DNA of 51,437 nucleotides from Syntrophomonas sp. DTU019 (GCA_001512785.1 LFSQ01000029.1:1-51437); one strand, 5' to 3'. Counted from the first letter of the stretch, positions 43,313-51,437 are shown. Made by a program: numbers and translations. The notes: generated by a model not told the origin, from the letters alone.

Positions 43313-43919
43313 CGGTATTTCCCCCCTTTTGCACCTCAAAACAGGGCTGGCATAGAACCCTGTCCCCGCTCTTAATGGCCCGCGGTTCCATGACCCCTTC
43401 CCCGCAGCCGGCGCAGGTCAAGGTGTTGTATATATGGGCTCGCGGAGGAAGATCGACCCTTACTTCCTTCCAGTTAAACAGTTCTTCATAGGGGCAGGTC
43501 ATGATCTCTTCAAACAGGTCCTGCAGGGCTTGTTCCAGCTCTTCCTGTTCGGCTTGATTAAGGTCAGTCCGCCCTTTGAGTTCACGATAACGCTGTCCAG
43601 CTGTACCGCCGGATGCGCGTCTTAACTGCGCGATGCGCAGGGCTCGCCCGCTGCTGCGATCAATGACGGTATAAACGGCTTTACCATAGTCTTTGAAAAT
43701 CAGATTGCCTTTGCCGAAAGTACAGCCTAATATGGCCTGCAGGGCATCCACACCGCAGGAATCGGTTTCTACAATTGCTACCAGATCCTCATCCCGATCC
43801 CTTTCCAGGCTGAGCTGATCCATGGCTAACTGCGCTGCTCTTACCCCCATCAGCAAGCCCGGACAAATATGGCCATGAAACTGTATGGCTAACTCCAGCG
43901 GGGACATGTCTTTACACAT
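43305..43919 (-). CDS. fmdE: FmdE-family protein with C-terminal zinc ribbon
   Basis: The 204-aa protein has the FmdE core (FHGHICPGLLMGVRAAQLAM, VETDSCGVDALQAILGCTFGKGNL) and a C-terminal ribbon CAGCGEGVMEPR...CQPC. FmdE was named from formylmethanofuran dehydrogenase operons; its exact role is unknown, though the conserved His and Cys suggest metal or cofactor binding linked to Mo/W enzymes. ATG 43919 overlaps the DUF3842 stop (TAATG) and has AAGGTGG upstream; the longer ATG 43940 is less likely. Confidence 0.9.
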   Translation of the reverse strand: MCKDMSPLELAIQFHGHICPGLLMGVRAAQLAMDQLSLERDRDEDLVAIVETDSCGVDALQAILGCTFGKGNLIFKDYGKAVYTVIDRSSGRALRIAQLRRASGGTAGQRYRELKGRTDLNQAEQEELEQALQDLFEEIMTCPYEELFNWKEVRVDLPPRAHIYNTLTCAGCGEGVMEPRAIKSGDRVLCQPCFEVQKGGNTDV

Positions 43920-44371
43920 TAAGGTAAACCACCTTTCCATTCCTGCTTTATATTCTGACTGTTAAGGCAATGGTTTTTTACTCTGGCCACCAGTTGATCG
44001 ACCTGAATAGGCAGAGGCTCATCCTGGCTGCAGCTGAGTTCAATACCACAGCGGTTCATGGGTATCAGGATCTTGGTAGCTGGAGAAGAGGTTATGGCTT
44101 CGGCCATTCTTGTGGTCAACTCCCCACAATAGCTGTTGGCAGCAATTATGGCCACTGAACCGGCGATCAGGTCCACCCGTGCAGCTGACCAGATTACTGC
44201 ATTTTCCCCACTGGCCCCGTCATTGGCACCAGCCTTTAACATGACCGAAGTAGCCACCGCATTGGTTCCCAACCCGATAATGTATATTTCCTGGCCCAAT
44301 TCCTTGCGCAGTTTTTCGATTATCAGGCGACCGATCCCGCCACCTTGGCCGTCAATTACAGCAATTTTCAA
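43919..44371 (-). CDS. DUF3842 family protein
   Basis: The 150-aa protein begins KIAVIDGQGGGIGRLIIEKL, a nucleotide-binding-like glycine loop, and continues with GLGTNAVATSVMLKAGA, GSVAIIAANSYCGELT and ILIPMNRCGIEL. This is the DUF3842 pattern found in anaerobes, function unknown. GGAGGGGGG before TTG 44371 decides the start; the longer ATG frame has no site. It is the first gene of a tight three-gene operon with fmdE and the CooT fusion, so a role in metal or cofactor supply is likely. Confidence 0.85.
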   Translation of the reverse strand: MKIAVIDGQGGGIGRLIIEKLRKELGQEIYIIGLGTNAVATSVMLKAGANDGASGENAVIWSAARVDLIAGSVAIIAANSYCGELTTRMAEAITSSPATKILIPMNRCGIELSCSQDEPLPIQVDQLVARVKNHCLNSQNIKQEWKGGLP

Positions 44372-44454
44372 GTCGTCCCCCCTCCCCGCCTGGTCTATAT
44401 AATTATATAATTCTACCGATTTCATGTTTTATTATAATAACACATTTGCCGGGG

Positions 44455-44515
44455 AAAAACAGAAACCACAAAAACCGACCTGTTCATCAGGGGTCGACCT
44501 TCGTGGTTCGTGTTA
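44455..44515 (-). terminator. terminator-like hairpin after the 48-aa gene
   Basis: On the minus strand AACCAC...GTGGTT encloses an inner GGTCGACC/GGTCGGTT-type stem and is followed by TCTGTTTTT. It separates the mrp unit from the DUF3842 operon. Confidence 0.55.
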
Positions 44516-44565
44516 ATCTTTAGCAAATTATATAGACAATTATCACACGGTCTATTTGACCGCTG

Positions 44566-44712
44566 CTATTTCACCAGTTCTTCTGCCAGGGCCTTGCTCT
44601 TTTCCGATAGTTTCATGGCCAGGCAAGCCGCGTCTTTGTTCTTGCCCAGGATCAGCGTAGAGGCCAGGTCAGCCAGCAGGTTCTTCAGTTCCAACAGTAG
44701 TTTGGTTGCCAT
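44566..44712 (-). CDS. small helical protein (48 aa), unknown
   Basis: A strong AGGAGGG stands 5 nt before ATG 44712, so the short frame is real although a longer frame runs upstream. The product is one amphipathic helical unit rich in Leu, Lys and Ala (LLLELKNLLADLASTLI, then KLSEKSKALAEELVK). I do not recognise it. It follows mrp on the same strand after 164 bp and precedes a terminator. Confidence 0.6.
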   Translation of the reverse strand: MATKLLLELKNLLADLASTLILGKNKDAACLAMKLSEKSKALAEELVK

Positions 44713-44876
44713 TATTACCCTCCTATTAGTTCTCGCAACCTCCGTATTATAATTCCAAATTATGGATGGCACCCGTAATATGTCAAGATATATATCTAAT
44801 ATAATTATATACATCTGCAGCAGGAATTCGTACCCCTTTTTCCTGGGATTAATCCCCTGCCCCGGCTGATCAACCA

Positions 44877-45716
44877 TCAGGGCAACTGTTCAATAATGCG
44901 GGCAGCGATCTTATCCATTTCCTGTGAGTGGTACTGTTCTATTTTCCCTTCATCCACCAGAGCATTGAAATGCCCATCCCAGGACAGCCCGCCCAGAAAC
45001 TCTATGCCGGTCTCCTGGGCTACTTTAGCTCCCTGGCTTTTGCCAAAAATCTCTATTCTCTCATTGCAATGCGGACACACCGCATGGCTCATGTTCTCTA
45101 TTAGTCCAATAATCGGCAACTGCAGCTTCTGGGCCATTTTAATAGCCTTCTTGACCACCATAAATACCAGATCCTGAGGGGAGGAAACGATGATAATGCC
45201 GTTGACCGGCAGGGACTGCATTACCGTTAAGGGTATATCTCCGGTGCCGGGGGGAAGATCCACGATCAAATAATCCAAATCACGCCAGTCCACTTCTGAC
45301 CAGAACTGTTTAACCGCTCCAGCCAGCATCGGGCCTCTCCATATAACCGGGTCGTCTTCGTTGGGGAGGAAAAAATTGATGGACATCAACTTTATCCCGC
45401 TTTTACTCAGGGGAGGAATAATACCAAAATCCCCTGCTTTTACATTCCCCGTTATGCCGAAGGCCTTGGGTTGGCTGGGTCCGGTGATATCTGCATCCAA
45501 AATCCCCACTTTTTTGCCCTGACGTGCCAGGCTTAAGGCTAAAAGACCGGTCACCGATGATTTTCCCACTCCGCCTTTGCCGCTCATCACAGTGATGACG
45601 TTGCGTATGTTGTTAAGAGACCCTATCAGTGTAGCGGGTTGGCTTTCCACTCCACAGGAAGTAGCTTCCAGATTGCAGCCAGCCGCAGATGGGCAGGTAT
45701 TGCACTTGTCTGACAT
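44877..45716 (-). CDS. mrp: Mrp/ApbC-family Fe-S carrier ATPase
   Basis: The 279-aa P-loop protein has the deviant Walker A SGKGGVGKSSV, DADITGPSQP, the CxxC of the C-terminal half in CPHCNERIE, and an N-terminal Cys-rich lead (CNTCPSAAGC). Such proteins carry [4Fe-4S] clusters to target enzymes. GGAGAATAATC precedes the ATG. Its place next to hydrogenase and FmdE genes fits a supply role for their clusters. Confidence 0.94.
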   Translation of the reverse strand: MSDKCNTCPSAAGCNLEATSCGVESQPATLIGSLNNIRNVITVMSGKGGVGKSSVTGLLALSLARQGKKVGILDADITGPSQPKAFGITGNVKAGDFGIIPPLSKSGIKLMSINFFLPNEDDPVIWRGPMLAGAVKQFWSEVDWRDLDYLIVDLPPGTGDIPLTVMQSLPVNGIIIVSSPQDLVFMVVKKAIKMAQKLQLPIIGLIENMSHAVCPHCNERIEIFGKSQGAKVAQETGIEFLGGLSWDGHFNALVDEGKIEQYHSQEMDKIAARIIEQLP

Positions 45717-45924
45717 GATTATTCTCCTTTCATCTCGCTGGTACTTGGCAGCAGTTTATCAAATTCCGGGCAAAACGCTGAACCCAGGCTGCACTCCGTT
45801 TAACTGAACCGGAGATGCGCACCGCTCTTTATGCCCGGCTGTCTTATCAAACAACCATAAAATAGTTTAACACAAATTGCACCTGCTTATGGACAGAATT
45901 TATCCCACATCCTCCCCCAATTGG

Positions 45925-45950
45925 TGTAAGCTGAAAATATTAGCGACGTA
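45925..45950 (+). promoter_or_regulatory. ECF-type promoter of the sigma-factor operon
   Basis: TGTAAG (45925-45930), 16 bp, CGTA (45947-45950) resembles the ECF pattern TGAAAC-N16-CGTA. Its place directly before the ECF sigma gene suggests autoregulation. The predicted transcript start, near 45957, favours the TTG 45984 start over ATG 45957. Confidence 0.5.
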
Positions 45951-45983
45951 TAGTTTATGAACGGGATTGGGGAGCTGATTGTA

Positions 45984-46580
45984 TTGATTAGCGACGAGAT
46001 GCTGGCGTGGCAGACTCTGAGCGGGGATATAAAAGCTTTTGAGGAACTGGTCAATCGCTATAAAAATCAGGTTTACGCCATCGTCTATCGTATTATCGGT
46101 CATGCTCAAGAAGCCGAGGATTTGTGTCAGGAGGTATTTCTGACTGTTTACGAGAAGATGTACCAGTTTGATACCAACAAAAAGTTTGCTCCCTGGATTT
46201 ATCGCATAGCGACCAACACCAGCATAAGCGCCCTGCGCAAGCGAAAAAAGGTAGTAATGGTGAATTTTGACGAGGCATACAGCGTCCCCTTGAATAGCTA
46301 TGCCCCCGCTCAAATAGGCGATCCCCATTCCATGTTCGAACAGCGCGAACTGCATCGTCAGATTGATGAGGCCATAATGTCTTTGCCGGAAAATTACCGG
46401 GTGGTGCTTACCCTGAGGTATCAGATGGATCTTGATAATCAGGAAATAGCAGATGCCCTGGGGATCAGCAAAGAGAATGTGGAGGTTAAGGTACACCGTG
46501 CCCGTAAGGCTTTGCAGAAGATTTTACTGAACCGTCAAGCAGAAAGGGGGATAAAAAATGAACTGTCAGCAAATCGATAA
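45984..46580 (+). CDS. ECF RNA polymerase sigma factor
   Basis: The 198-aa protein has region 2 (FEELVNRYKNQVYAIVYRII, AEDLCQEVFLTVYEKM) and region 4 (LPENYRVVLTLRYQMDLDNQEIADALGISKENVEVKVHRARKAL split here by function). It is SigW-like in length. TTG 45984 has GGGGAG nine bases before it; ATG 45957 has none. The anti-sigma gene overlaps its end by 23 nt. It should respond to a cell-envelope signal. Confidence 0.92.
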   Translation: MISDEMLAWQTLSGDIKAFEELVNRYKNQVYAIVYRIIGHAQEAEDLCQEVFLTVYEKMYQFDTNKKFAPWIYRIATNTSISALRKRKKVVMVNFDEAYSVPLNSYAPAQIGDPHSMFEQRELHRQIDEAIMSLPENYRVVLTLRYQMDLDNQEIADALGISKENVEVKVHRARKALQKILLNRQAERGIKNELSANR

Positions 46581-47712
46581 GTATATCTACGAGTTCTGTG
46601 ACAATCGATTAGCTCCCCAAATGCAGGACGGCATTAAAGCCCATCTGGATCATTGTGAAAGCTGCCGTGACAAGGTTGCAGCAGCCAGGCATGAGGGCCA
46701 TTTGCTGCGCAGCATGGAAACCATTCCACCGCTGCAGCCTGATTTTACTGCGCGAGTTATAGCCCTCATCCAGGGTAACTCAGGTAGAAGACGAGCAGGT
46801 TTATTTGCCCGGGGTGCTTTTGGCCGTTCACGCCCACTGCGCTGGTGGTGGGGAGCAGCCGGTGCAGCAGTTTTGCTTTTGGTATTATATTCGTTACCGC
46901 TATTGCAGCAACCGGTTGGTATTAGATTGGCCGAACAAAACGACCCGGGCAGCCTGCAAACTGAGACCTTGCCGGCCGCAATGAACAGTATCCCGGAAAT
47001 AAGCCCAAAACCTGAGGGAACGCAGGTAGCAGAATCTGTTATAGAAACTGAAATAGAAGCAATTAAAGAGACTGTTAAAGAACCTGTTGCAGAATCCGCT
47101 CCAGAGCCTCGGGCCCGCTACGATCAGGTAGCCATGCAGGATTCCCCGACCTCTGCTTCCCCGAACCATACGGCATTGCGGCAAGCATCACCCCCTGTCC
47201 CGGAAACTCGCTCTGCCAGCATCGCAGCAGCCCCGGTTGATCAGGCCATAAAATCGCCCTATCCGACCAATCCCAATCGCGGTGTGGGACTGCTGACCTT
47301 GCACCCCACCAATCTGCCGTCTGAGTACTCACTTCAGACTGTAATCAGCAACTCGGAGCAGGATATCACTTTTATATATAAAAATCAGGTGACCCAGCAG
47401 GAGTTAAGCCTCCGGCTAACCGCAGTTACAAATCAAAGCGACCAGGTTGAGATGGAGAATTTAGCTAACGATACCCAGTTGAAGTCCGTTTCGCTTGACG
47501 AGGACGAAGGCTCGGAGGGATCTTTACCGGCGGGAGGGTCTTTACCGGCGGAAAAACTGCTGATTAACTCTTATCAGTCGAGCATGAATCATAATCAACA
47601 CCTTTACCAGTTAGTGGTGACCGGCAACTTGAGTACGGAAGAATTGGCTGCAATAGCCAAATCAATCAAACTTGAGGAGGGAATACCAGATGAAGAACAG
47701 GATAACCCGTAG
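46558..47712 (+). CDS. zinc-finger anti-sigma factor, membrane-spanning
   Basis: The 384-aa protein has an N-terminal anti-sigma zinc domain (CQQIDKYIYEFCDNRL, then HLDHCESC as HxxxCxxC), a membrane helix (about 99-117) and a long exported region. The latter begins with a low-complexity Glu/Ala/Pro linker and ends in a domain with PSEYSLQTVISNSEQD, like DUF4367-type sensors. The 18-bp unit encoding GSLPAG is duplicated near 47520-47555. It holds the ECF sigma until regulated proteolysis. Confidence 0.88.
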   Translation: MNCQQIDKYIYEFCDNRLAPQMQDGIKAHLDHCESCRDKVAAARHEGHLLRSMETIPPLQPDFTARVIALIQGNSGRRRAGLFARGAFGRSRPLRWWWGAAGAAVLLLVLYSLPLLQQPVGIRLAEQNDPGSLQTETLPAAMNSIPEISPKPEGTQVAESVIETEIEAIKETVKEPVAESAPEPRARYDQVAMQDSPTSASPNHTALRQASPPVPETRSASIAAAPVDQAIKSPYPTNPNRGVGLLTLHPTNLPSEYSLQTVISNSEQDITFIYKNQVTQQELSLRLTAVTNQSDQVEMENLANDTQLKSVSLDEDEGSEGSLPAGGSLPAEKLLINSYQSSMNHNQHLYQLVVTGNLSTEELAAIAKSIKLEEGIPDEEQDNP

Positions 47713-48427
47713 ATTGCTTGTATTGAGTTTAGCCATAGTTTGCCTTTTGGCCCTGTCAGGCTCAGCCGTGGCGGCAGAGCTTCCCGTAAAATATGAAGCC
47801 CCTGTGGTGGTGGTTGCTGCCAGCGGTACAAGCACCGTAGCGCCCGATCAGGCCAGGGTATCACTGGGTGTGGTTACCACCCACAAGGATTTGGCCCGGG
47901 CGCAGAGTGAAAACAATCAGAATACCCAAAAGGTTATCGATGCCATTATTTCGATGGGTATTGACAAAAACCTCATTCAGACCAGCAATTACAGCATCTA
48001 CCCGCAATACGATTACTCTACCAGATCAACCGGCATTTTAGTCGGTTATCAGGTTCGCAACGAGATTACCATCATAATCAAAGATATTGACAGGGTTGGT
48101 ACAATACTGGACGGTGCTGTTCAGGCAGGAGCCAACACTGTAAATTATGTCTCTTTCGAAAAGTCTAATCTGGGGGCCGCTGAAAATGAAGCCCTGTTAA
48201 AAGCCATCGCGCGCGGGCATGAAAAAGCGCAGGTCATCGCCGGTGCAGCCCGGATGAGCCTGGGTAAACTGTTGAGCATCAGCGAGGGCTATGATACCTC
48301 GATTTACCGGAACTTAGCCAATATCTCCCTGGATTCCCCCAAGGGCATGGGCGAAAGCCTTGTACCCATCAGCCCGGGAGAAATCAAGGTAACTGCTACT
48401 GTGACCATGGTCTATCAGCTGCAGTAA
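47690..48427 (+). CDS. exported SIMPL-domain (DUF541) protein
   Basis: The 245-aa protein has a signal peptide (about 1-29, ending SGSAVAA) and the SIMPL domain: VVAASGTSTVAPDQARVSLGV, NLIQTSNYSIYPQYDY, GYQVRNEITI and EIKVTATVTMVYQL. SIMPL proteins are periplasmic or surface proteins of unclear function, often under stress control. GAGGAGG before ATG 47690 fixes the start, which overlaps the anti-sigma gene by 23 nt. It is probably part of the ECF regulon. A strong terminator follows. Confidence 0.9.
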   Translation: MKNRITRRLLVLSLAIVCLLALSGSAVAAELPVKYEAPVVVVAASGTSTVAPDQARVSLGVVTTHKDLARAQSENNQNTQKVIDAIISMGIDKNLIQTSNYSIYPQYDYSTRSTGILVGYQVRNEITIIIKDIDRVGTILDGAVQAGANTVNYVSFEKSNLGAAENEALLKAIARGHEKAQVIAGAARMSLGKLLSISEGYDTSIYRNLANISLDSPKGMGESLVPISPGEIKVTATVTMVYQLQ

Positions 48428-48480
48428 GCTACAGAATGATCTAGTCACTGGTCACTGGGTCTTAATACTCCAATACAGGT

Positions 48481-48517
48481 CGGGCTGCTGGAAGACATCC
48501 AGCAGCCCGGCTTTTTT
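48481..48517 (+). terminator. intrinsic terminator of the sigma/SIMPL operon
   Basis: A 12-bp stem CGGGCTGCTGGA/TCCAGCAGCCCG with a 5-nt loop is followed by GCTTTTTTATC. Confidence 0.93.
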
Positions 48518-48672
48518 ATCAAAAATGTTTTCTATTGTTGGCGGTCTGGTCTCACAGCTTACGGGCTGTAATATCCCGGTGAATATAGTCAGGAATTATT
48601 TTGCAGATAACCACCGAATACACCGCAAAAGCTCTTTGATATACTGATTAGCCCAACCTTATATGTAGTTGC

Positions 48673-49230
48673 CTATTTGAGCAGCGGTGACAAGGCTTTG
48701 AATTCCGGAGTGCCAGCGATCTTGAGGATGTCAAAGAATATGCTCTCGGTATTGGTGATCACCGCTCCCATTTGCTTCATCAATTCCAGGCCGCTGCGGT
48801 AGTTTTGTTTGAATCGTGAACATACCGCATCCTCAACTAAATGTACGGTGTATCCGTCCTCAAGCAAATCCCTTACAGTTTGGTAAACACAGACGTGAGT
48901 CTCACAGCCGGTTACTATTATCTTTGGTCTGTCAAATTCGAACAGCGCTTTTCTGGTATCCGGGGTACAGGCGGTAAAAGACATCTTGTCGATTACCCGG
49001 GTACCTTCGGGGAAATTCTCCATTATTTCGGGAACAGTAGGCCCCAGACCCGGCGGGTTTTGCTCGGTCACTAAGACCGGCAGGCTGGTTGCTGCGGCAA
49101 GCTTGAGCAAGAGGTTGGTGTTTTTCACTACCGCATCCCTGTATTTCATGGCTTTCAACAGCTTGTCCTGCAAGTCGATGATCAATAACAGCGAATCCAG
49201 CCGATCCAATCTGAATTTGCCCATTTCCAT
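48673..49230 (-). CDS. isochorismatase-like cysteine hydrolase
   Basis: The 185-aa protein has the catalytic triad of the family: Asp in LLIIDLQDKLL, Lys in VIDKMSFTAC and Cys in VTGCETHVCVYQT. Such enzymes hydrolyse amides or related bonds; the YcaC-like group has unknown substrates. AGGAGG stands 7 nt before ATG 49230. It stands alone. Confidence 0.9.
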   Translation of the reverse strand: MEMGKFRLDRLDSLLLIIDLQDKLLKAMKYRDAVVKNTNLLLKLAAATSLPVLVTEQNPPGLGPTVPEIMENFPEGTRVIDKMSFTACTPDTRKALFEFDRPKIIVTGCETHVCVYQTVRDLLEDGYTVHLVEDAVCSRFKQNYRSGLELMKQMGAVITNTESIFFDILKIAGTPEFKALSPLLK

Positions 49231-49431
49231 CGCCAATCCTCCTTAAATGAATATTGAGCTATGCAGATATTCTATCATGGATGAACTGCGCCTTAAAGCT
49301 TTGAGATGGGAGGATTACCTTATTCATAAGCAGGAAGCGCTGCCAGCCGAATACGAATGCTGCCGGGAAAGGCTGCAGCGCTGCAAACCATTCAGCAGAT
49401 CAGTTGAGGCAGGAGGTGAGCGGCGGGTCTT

Positions 49432-49650
49432 TCAACGGGCGGTATTCTTTTCGCTGTTCGAGTCACCATATTTAATCATGATCAACTGAATATAATATGC
49501 CCTTAATATCCCCAGGCTTCTCAATCTGTCTTTAAGTGCGGCTTTCTCTTCCTCATTGTCTGATTTGTGTAACTGTTCCTGTAATTGATCTATCTGATCA
49601 AGAACCCTGAGCAACGACTTTTCCAGGCGAGTCTGGCTGCTGGTGTGCAT
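49432..49650 (-). CDS. small coiled-coil protein (72 aa), unknown
   Basis: A charged helix (LEKSLLRVLDQIDQLQEQLH, EEEKAALKDRLRSLGIL) shows heptad spacing. AAGGGTGAT lies just before ATG 49650. I do not recognise a family. It is monocistronic and converges with nothing certain. Confidence 0.5.
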   Translation of the reverse strand: MHTSSQTRLEKSLLRVLDQIDQLQEQLHKSDNEEEKAALKDRLRSLGILRAYYIQLIMIKYGDSNSEKNTAR

Positions 49651-50000
49651 AGATCACCCTTCTTTGTAGTTTACTGTTATATGCAATATATACCTTGCGG
49701 ACATTATTCTGTGCTAGTCTCAGCAATGCCAAAATTTACAGTATTACCGGAGATATGGCGGATTATTCATTTACAGAAAAGGTTTTACATTCCCGGAAAA
49801 AGCAAAGACTGAATGGGATATCTTTGTAATGCTGGTGACATGATCGAGATAGCGGGGGCCAGGGCCTAGTTGCTTTGGTCATTTTTTCAGCCAGCAGTTT
49901 TATAAATAATCAATGGTGGTTGTTCCATGAAAGAAGGCTGTCCCTTAAACCGTTTCCGGTCTTGGGACAGCCTCTTAAGCAGTTTTGAGGTTATTGAGCT
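49651..50000. other. intergenic stretch upstream of the coiled-coil gene and downstream of the SLH gene
   Basis: Besides the SLH terminator (49935-49973) there is no supported gene. A 30-codon plus-strand stretch ending near 49811 (MPKFTVLPEIWRI) looks protein-like but has no ribosome site or homology I know. Confidence 0.4.
49935..49973 (-). terminator. terminator of the SLH surface-protein gene
   Basis: A 10-bp stem AGGCTGTCCC/GGGACAGCCT with a 19-nt loop is followed on the minus strand by TCTTTC. Confidence 0.7.
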
Positions 50001-51437
50001 TTACAGATCGATATGGGTTTCATAAAGCTCTGTCCAAACCTCATAGTCATCCGGGTTTTCTCTCTCATAGTAATGTCCGTTGATAGCTTCCATCATTGCT
50101 TCATAATACCAGGCATTCGGGCTGAGATCCGGGAATGTTTTAGCATCCGGCAGGATGTTCTCTTTCAGCACCTTTCTGCCCAATACATTGTTGACCAGGG
50201 TCACGAACTCGGCTCTGGTGATCGGTTGTTCCGGTCTGAAAGTGCCGTCCTCGTATCCTTTAACCCAGCCCTTCTGAGCAGCTGAATTAATGTACTGGTT
50301 GGCCCAGTGACCGGTGATATCCGAGAAATTATCGGCTACAAACGGACTGAGTTTATCAAACTTGGAAGCGATGGTTGCCAGCTCTGCTCTGGTGATGCTA
50401 TTACTCGGGCGGAAAGTACCATCCGGGTAACCGGTGATAACACCTATCGCAGCCAGAGTTGAGATCTGGATATTGGACCATCTGTCGGCTTCCACATCCA
50501 GGAAGTTGTTGACATCGGTCTTTACACTGTCCCGGTAGGTTTCATCCAACAGGCGGTAGAATACAGCTGCAACCTCTTCTCTGGTCACATTGCCTTCCGG
50601 TCTGACGGTATTATCCGGATAACCAGCTATATAGGCAAAGTGGTCTTCCTTGTTTAGTGGCACTAAAGGTTCTTCCGGTTCAACGACGATTTCCTCGGTG
50701 GATCCTCCACCGCCGCCGCCACCGCCACCGCCGGTAACGGTGATTGTGACCTTGGCAATTAACGGATCATCGGGATCATCAGGATTTTCTACTGTGTTGT
50801 TGTCACCATTATTACCTTCCAGATTTGATAACATTTCCAGCACAGGTCCTTCAAAGCCGATTGCATAGAAGAAACTGTCTGTCCCTACAAAACCGCTATC
50901 TGGTTCATAGGTGAAGGAACCATCATCATTGAAAGTCAATTTCCCATGCTGCGGATCAGTGTTCCATGAGAGGAAACACACTGAAGGTACAAAGGTGTCG
51001 TTGTTGAGAACACCAGGAGCCGCTACTGCCAGTCGAGTGTTTCTTTTTGTACTGTAATTGTCATTGACAGCCTGTGCCCACTGTGCATACAGGTTTACAT
51101 CTTCTGCAGGCATTTCGAATTCTTGACCTGGCATGTAATGGATTCCGCTTCCGTCCGCTTCGGTGTTCCAACTGACAAAAGCGAAACCTTCCCGGTTGAT
51201 TTCACCAGCAACTACAACCCAGTCTCCTTCAAGATAGGTGTTGGGGTCTGAAGGAGCGCTGCCTCCTTCATAGTTGGCATGATAGTAGACGTTGAAGTGC
51301 GGTTCGCTGTCTTTGACATAGTAGAAGTTGATTACATTTCCACTTACAGCCAGGGTGATGGTTACAGTGGTCGGGTCGACTTTGTTGTAACCTTCGATAT
51401 CAATGGCTTCTTCCGTTACCTGGCTGCCGAAGGTCTG
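50001..51437 (-). CDS. S-layer-homology surface protein, 5' end beyond window
   Basis: The frame is open to the window edge, so only the last 478 residues are seen. In order they hold a MucBP-like unit (GYNKVDPTTVTITLAVSG, VINFYYVKD), an InlB-type B-repeat (VYYHANYEGG, FVSWNTEADGSG, VNLYAQW), a cadherin-like tandem domain (LNNDTF, GKLTFNDDGSFTYEPDSGFVG), a run of ten glycines, and three SLH domains (YIAGYPDNTVRPEGNVTREE, VITGYPDGTFRPSNSITRAE, WVKGYEDGTFRPEQPITRAE). It should be anchored non-covalently to cell-wall polymer and extend outward, in adhesion or matrix binding. A terminator follows. Confidence 0.92.
   Translation of the reverse strand, partial: QTFGSQVTEEAIDIEGYNKVDPTTVTITLAVSGNVINFYYVKDSEPHFNVYYHANYEGGSAPSDPNTYLEGDWVVVAGEINREGFAFVSWNTEADGSGIHYMPGQEFEMPAEDVNLYAQWAQAVNDNYSTKRNTRLAVAAPGVLNNDTFVPSVCFLSWNTDPQHGKLTFNDDGSFTYEPDSGFVGTDSFFYAIGFEGPVLEMLSNLEGNNGDNNTVENPDDPDDPLIAKVTITVTGGGGGGGGGGSTEEIVVEPEEPLVPLNKEDHFAYIAGYPDNTVRPEGNVTREEVAAVFYRLLDETYRDSVKTDVNNFLDVEADRWSNIQISTLAAIGVITGYPDGTFRPSNSITRAELATIASKFDKLSPFVADNFSDITGHWANQYINSAAQKGWVKGYEDGTFRPEQPITRAEFVTLVNNVLGRKVLKENILPDAKTFPDLSPNAWYYEAMMEAINGHYYERENPDDYEVWTELYETHIDL

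Noticed and set aside
49247-49489. 80-codon plus-strand frame between the isochorismatase-like gene and the coiled-coil gene
   Set aside because: There is no ribosome site at either ATG and it overlaps the better-supported minus-strand gene at its end. It is a possible but unsupported gene.

Overview
The window looks like chromosome from a strictly anaerobic, low-to-mid GC Clostridia-type Firmicute, probably close to the Syntrophomonadaceae or Peptococcaceae. The evidence is strong GGAGG ribosome sites with frequent TTG and GTG starts, a complete EtfAB-FixCX electron-transfer set, a membrane-bound uptake [NiFe]-hydrogenase with its maturation genes, FmdE, CooT and DUF3842 proteins, an S-layer-homology surface protein, and O-acetylhomoserine-based methionine synthesis. 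The taxonomy is inferred from gene content only.

Layout. 0.2-3.7 kb: a small hypothetical gene, a phosphatase-like membrane protein that has lost a metal motif, a UbiB/ABC1 kinase and a phasin-like coiled coil. 4.0-6.1 kb: tRNA-Lys followed by debris of mobile DNA (a DUF932 gene with a probable 5' frameshift, an orphan AT-rich membrane protein, an IS256-type transposase scrap). 6.2-9.5 kb: fixABCX. 9.6-12.7 kb: membrane glycan transferase, GtrA flippase and GtrB glycosyltransferase. 12.8-15.2 kb: a divergent pair of proteins that both carry a short two-helix ferritin-like module, one fused to Trp-Trp-Asp 12-residue repeats and one to a DNRLRE domain, followed by two small genes. 15.35-15.6 kb: an unannotated structured RNA with its own promoter. 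15.7-20.4 kb: metY, iscU, iscS, an IscR-like regulator and cysK, with a matching putative operator at both promoters. 20.6-28 kb: copA, nadA-fdhD-metA and a second UbiB. 28.3-31.1 kb: a CadC-type repressor and Zn/Cd/Pb ATPase with a clear operator. 31.2-32.5 kb: exonuclease III and a crotonase fragment.

32.5-42.0 kb (minus strand) is one long hydrogenase operon: hypA-hypB, small and large subunits, cytochrome b, maturation protease, hypF-C-D-E. Its 5' leader (about 280 nt) contains a GAAA tetraloop, an 11-nt tetraloop receptor and an intrinsic terminator just before hypA. This is riboswitch architecture and it resembles the molybdenum-cofactor riboswitch. Immediately upstream lies DUF3842-FmdE-(CooT fused to a DUF4198-like domain with a six-histidine run), which looks like a metal-handling module; HypB itself lacks a histidine-rich tail. 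Then come a 48-aa helical protein and an Mrp/ApbC ATPase. 45.9-48.5 kb: ECF sigma, zinc-finger anti-sigma and SIMPL protein, with an ECF-type promoter and a strong terminator. 48.6-51.4 kb: an isochorismatase-like hydrolase, a small coiled coil, and a surface protein with three SLH domains that runs off the window edge.

The best candidates for something undescribed are the half-ferritin/WWD-repeat divergent pair, the riboswitch-like leader on a [NiFe]-hydrogenase operon, the CooT-His6 fusion, and the structured RNA at 15.4-15.6 kb. All function calls come from reading translated sequence and remembered family motifs; no database search was run.
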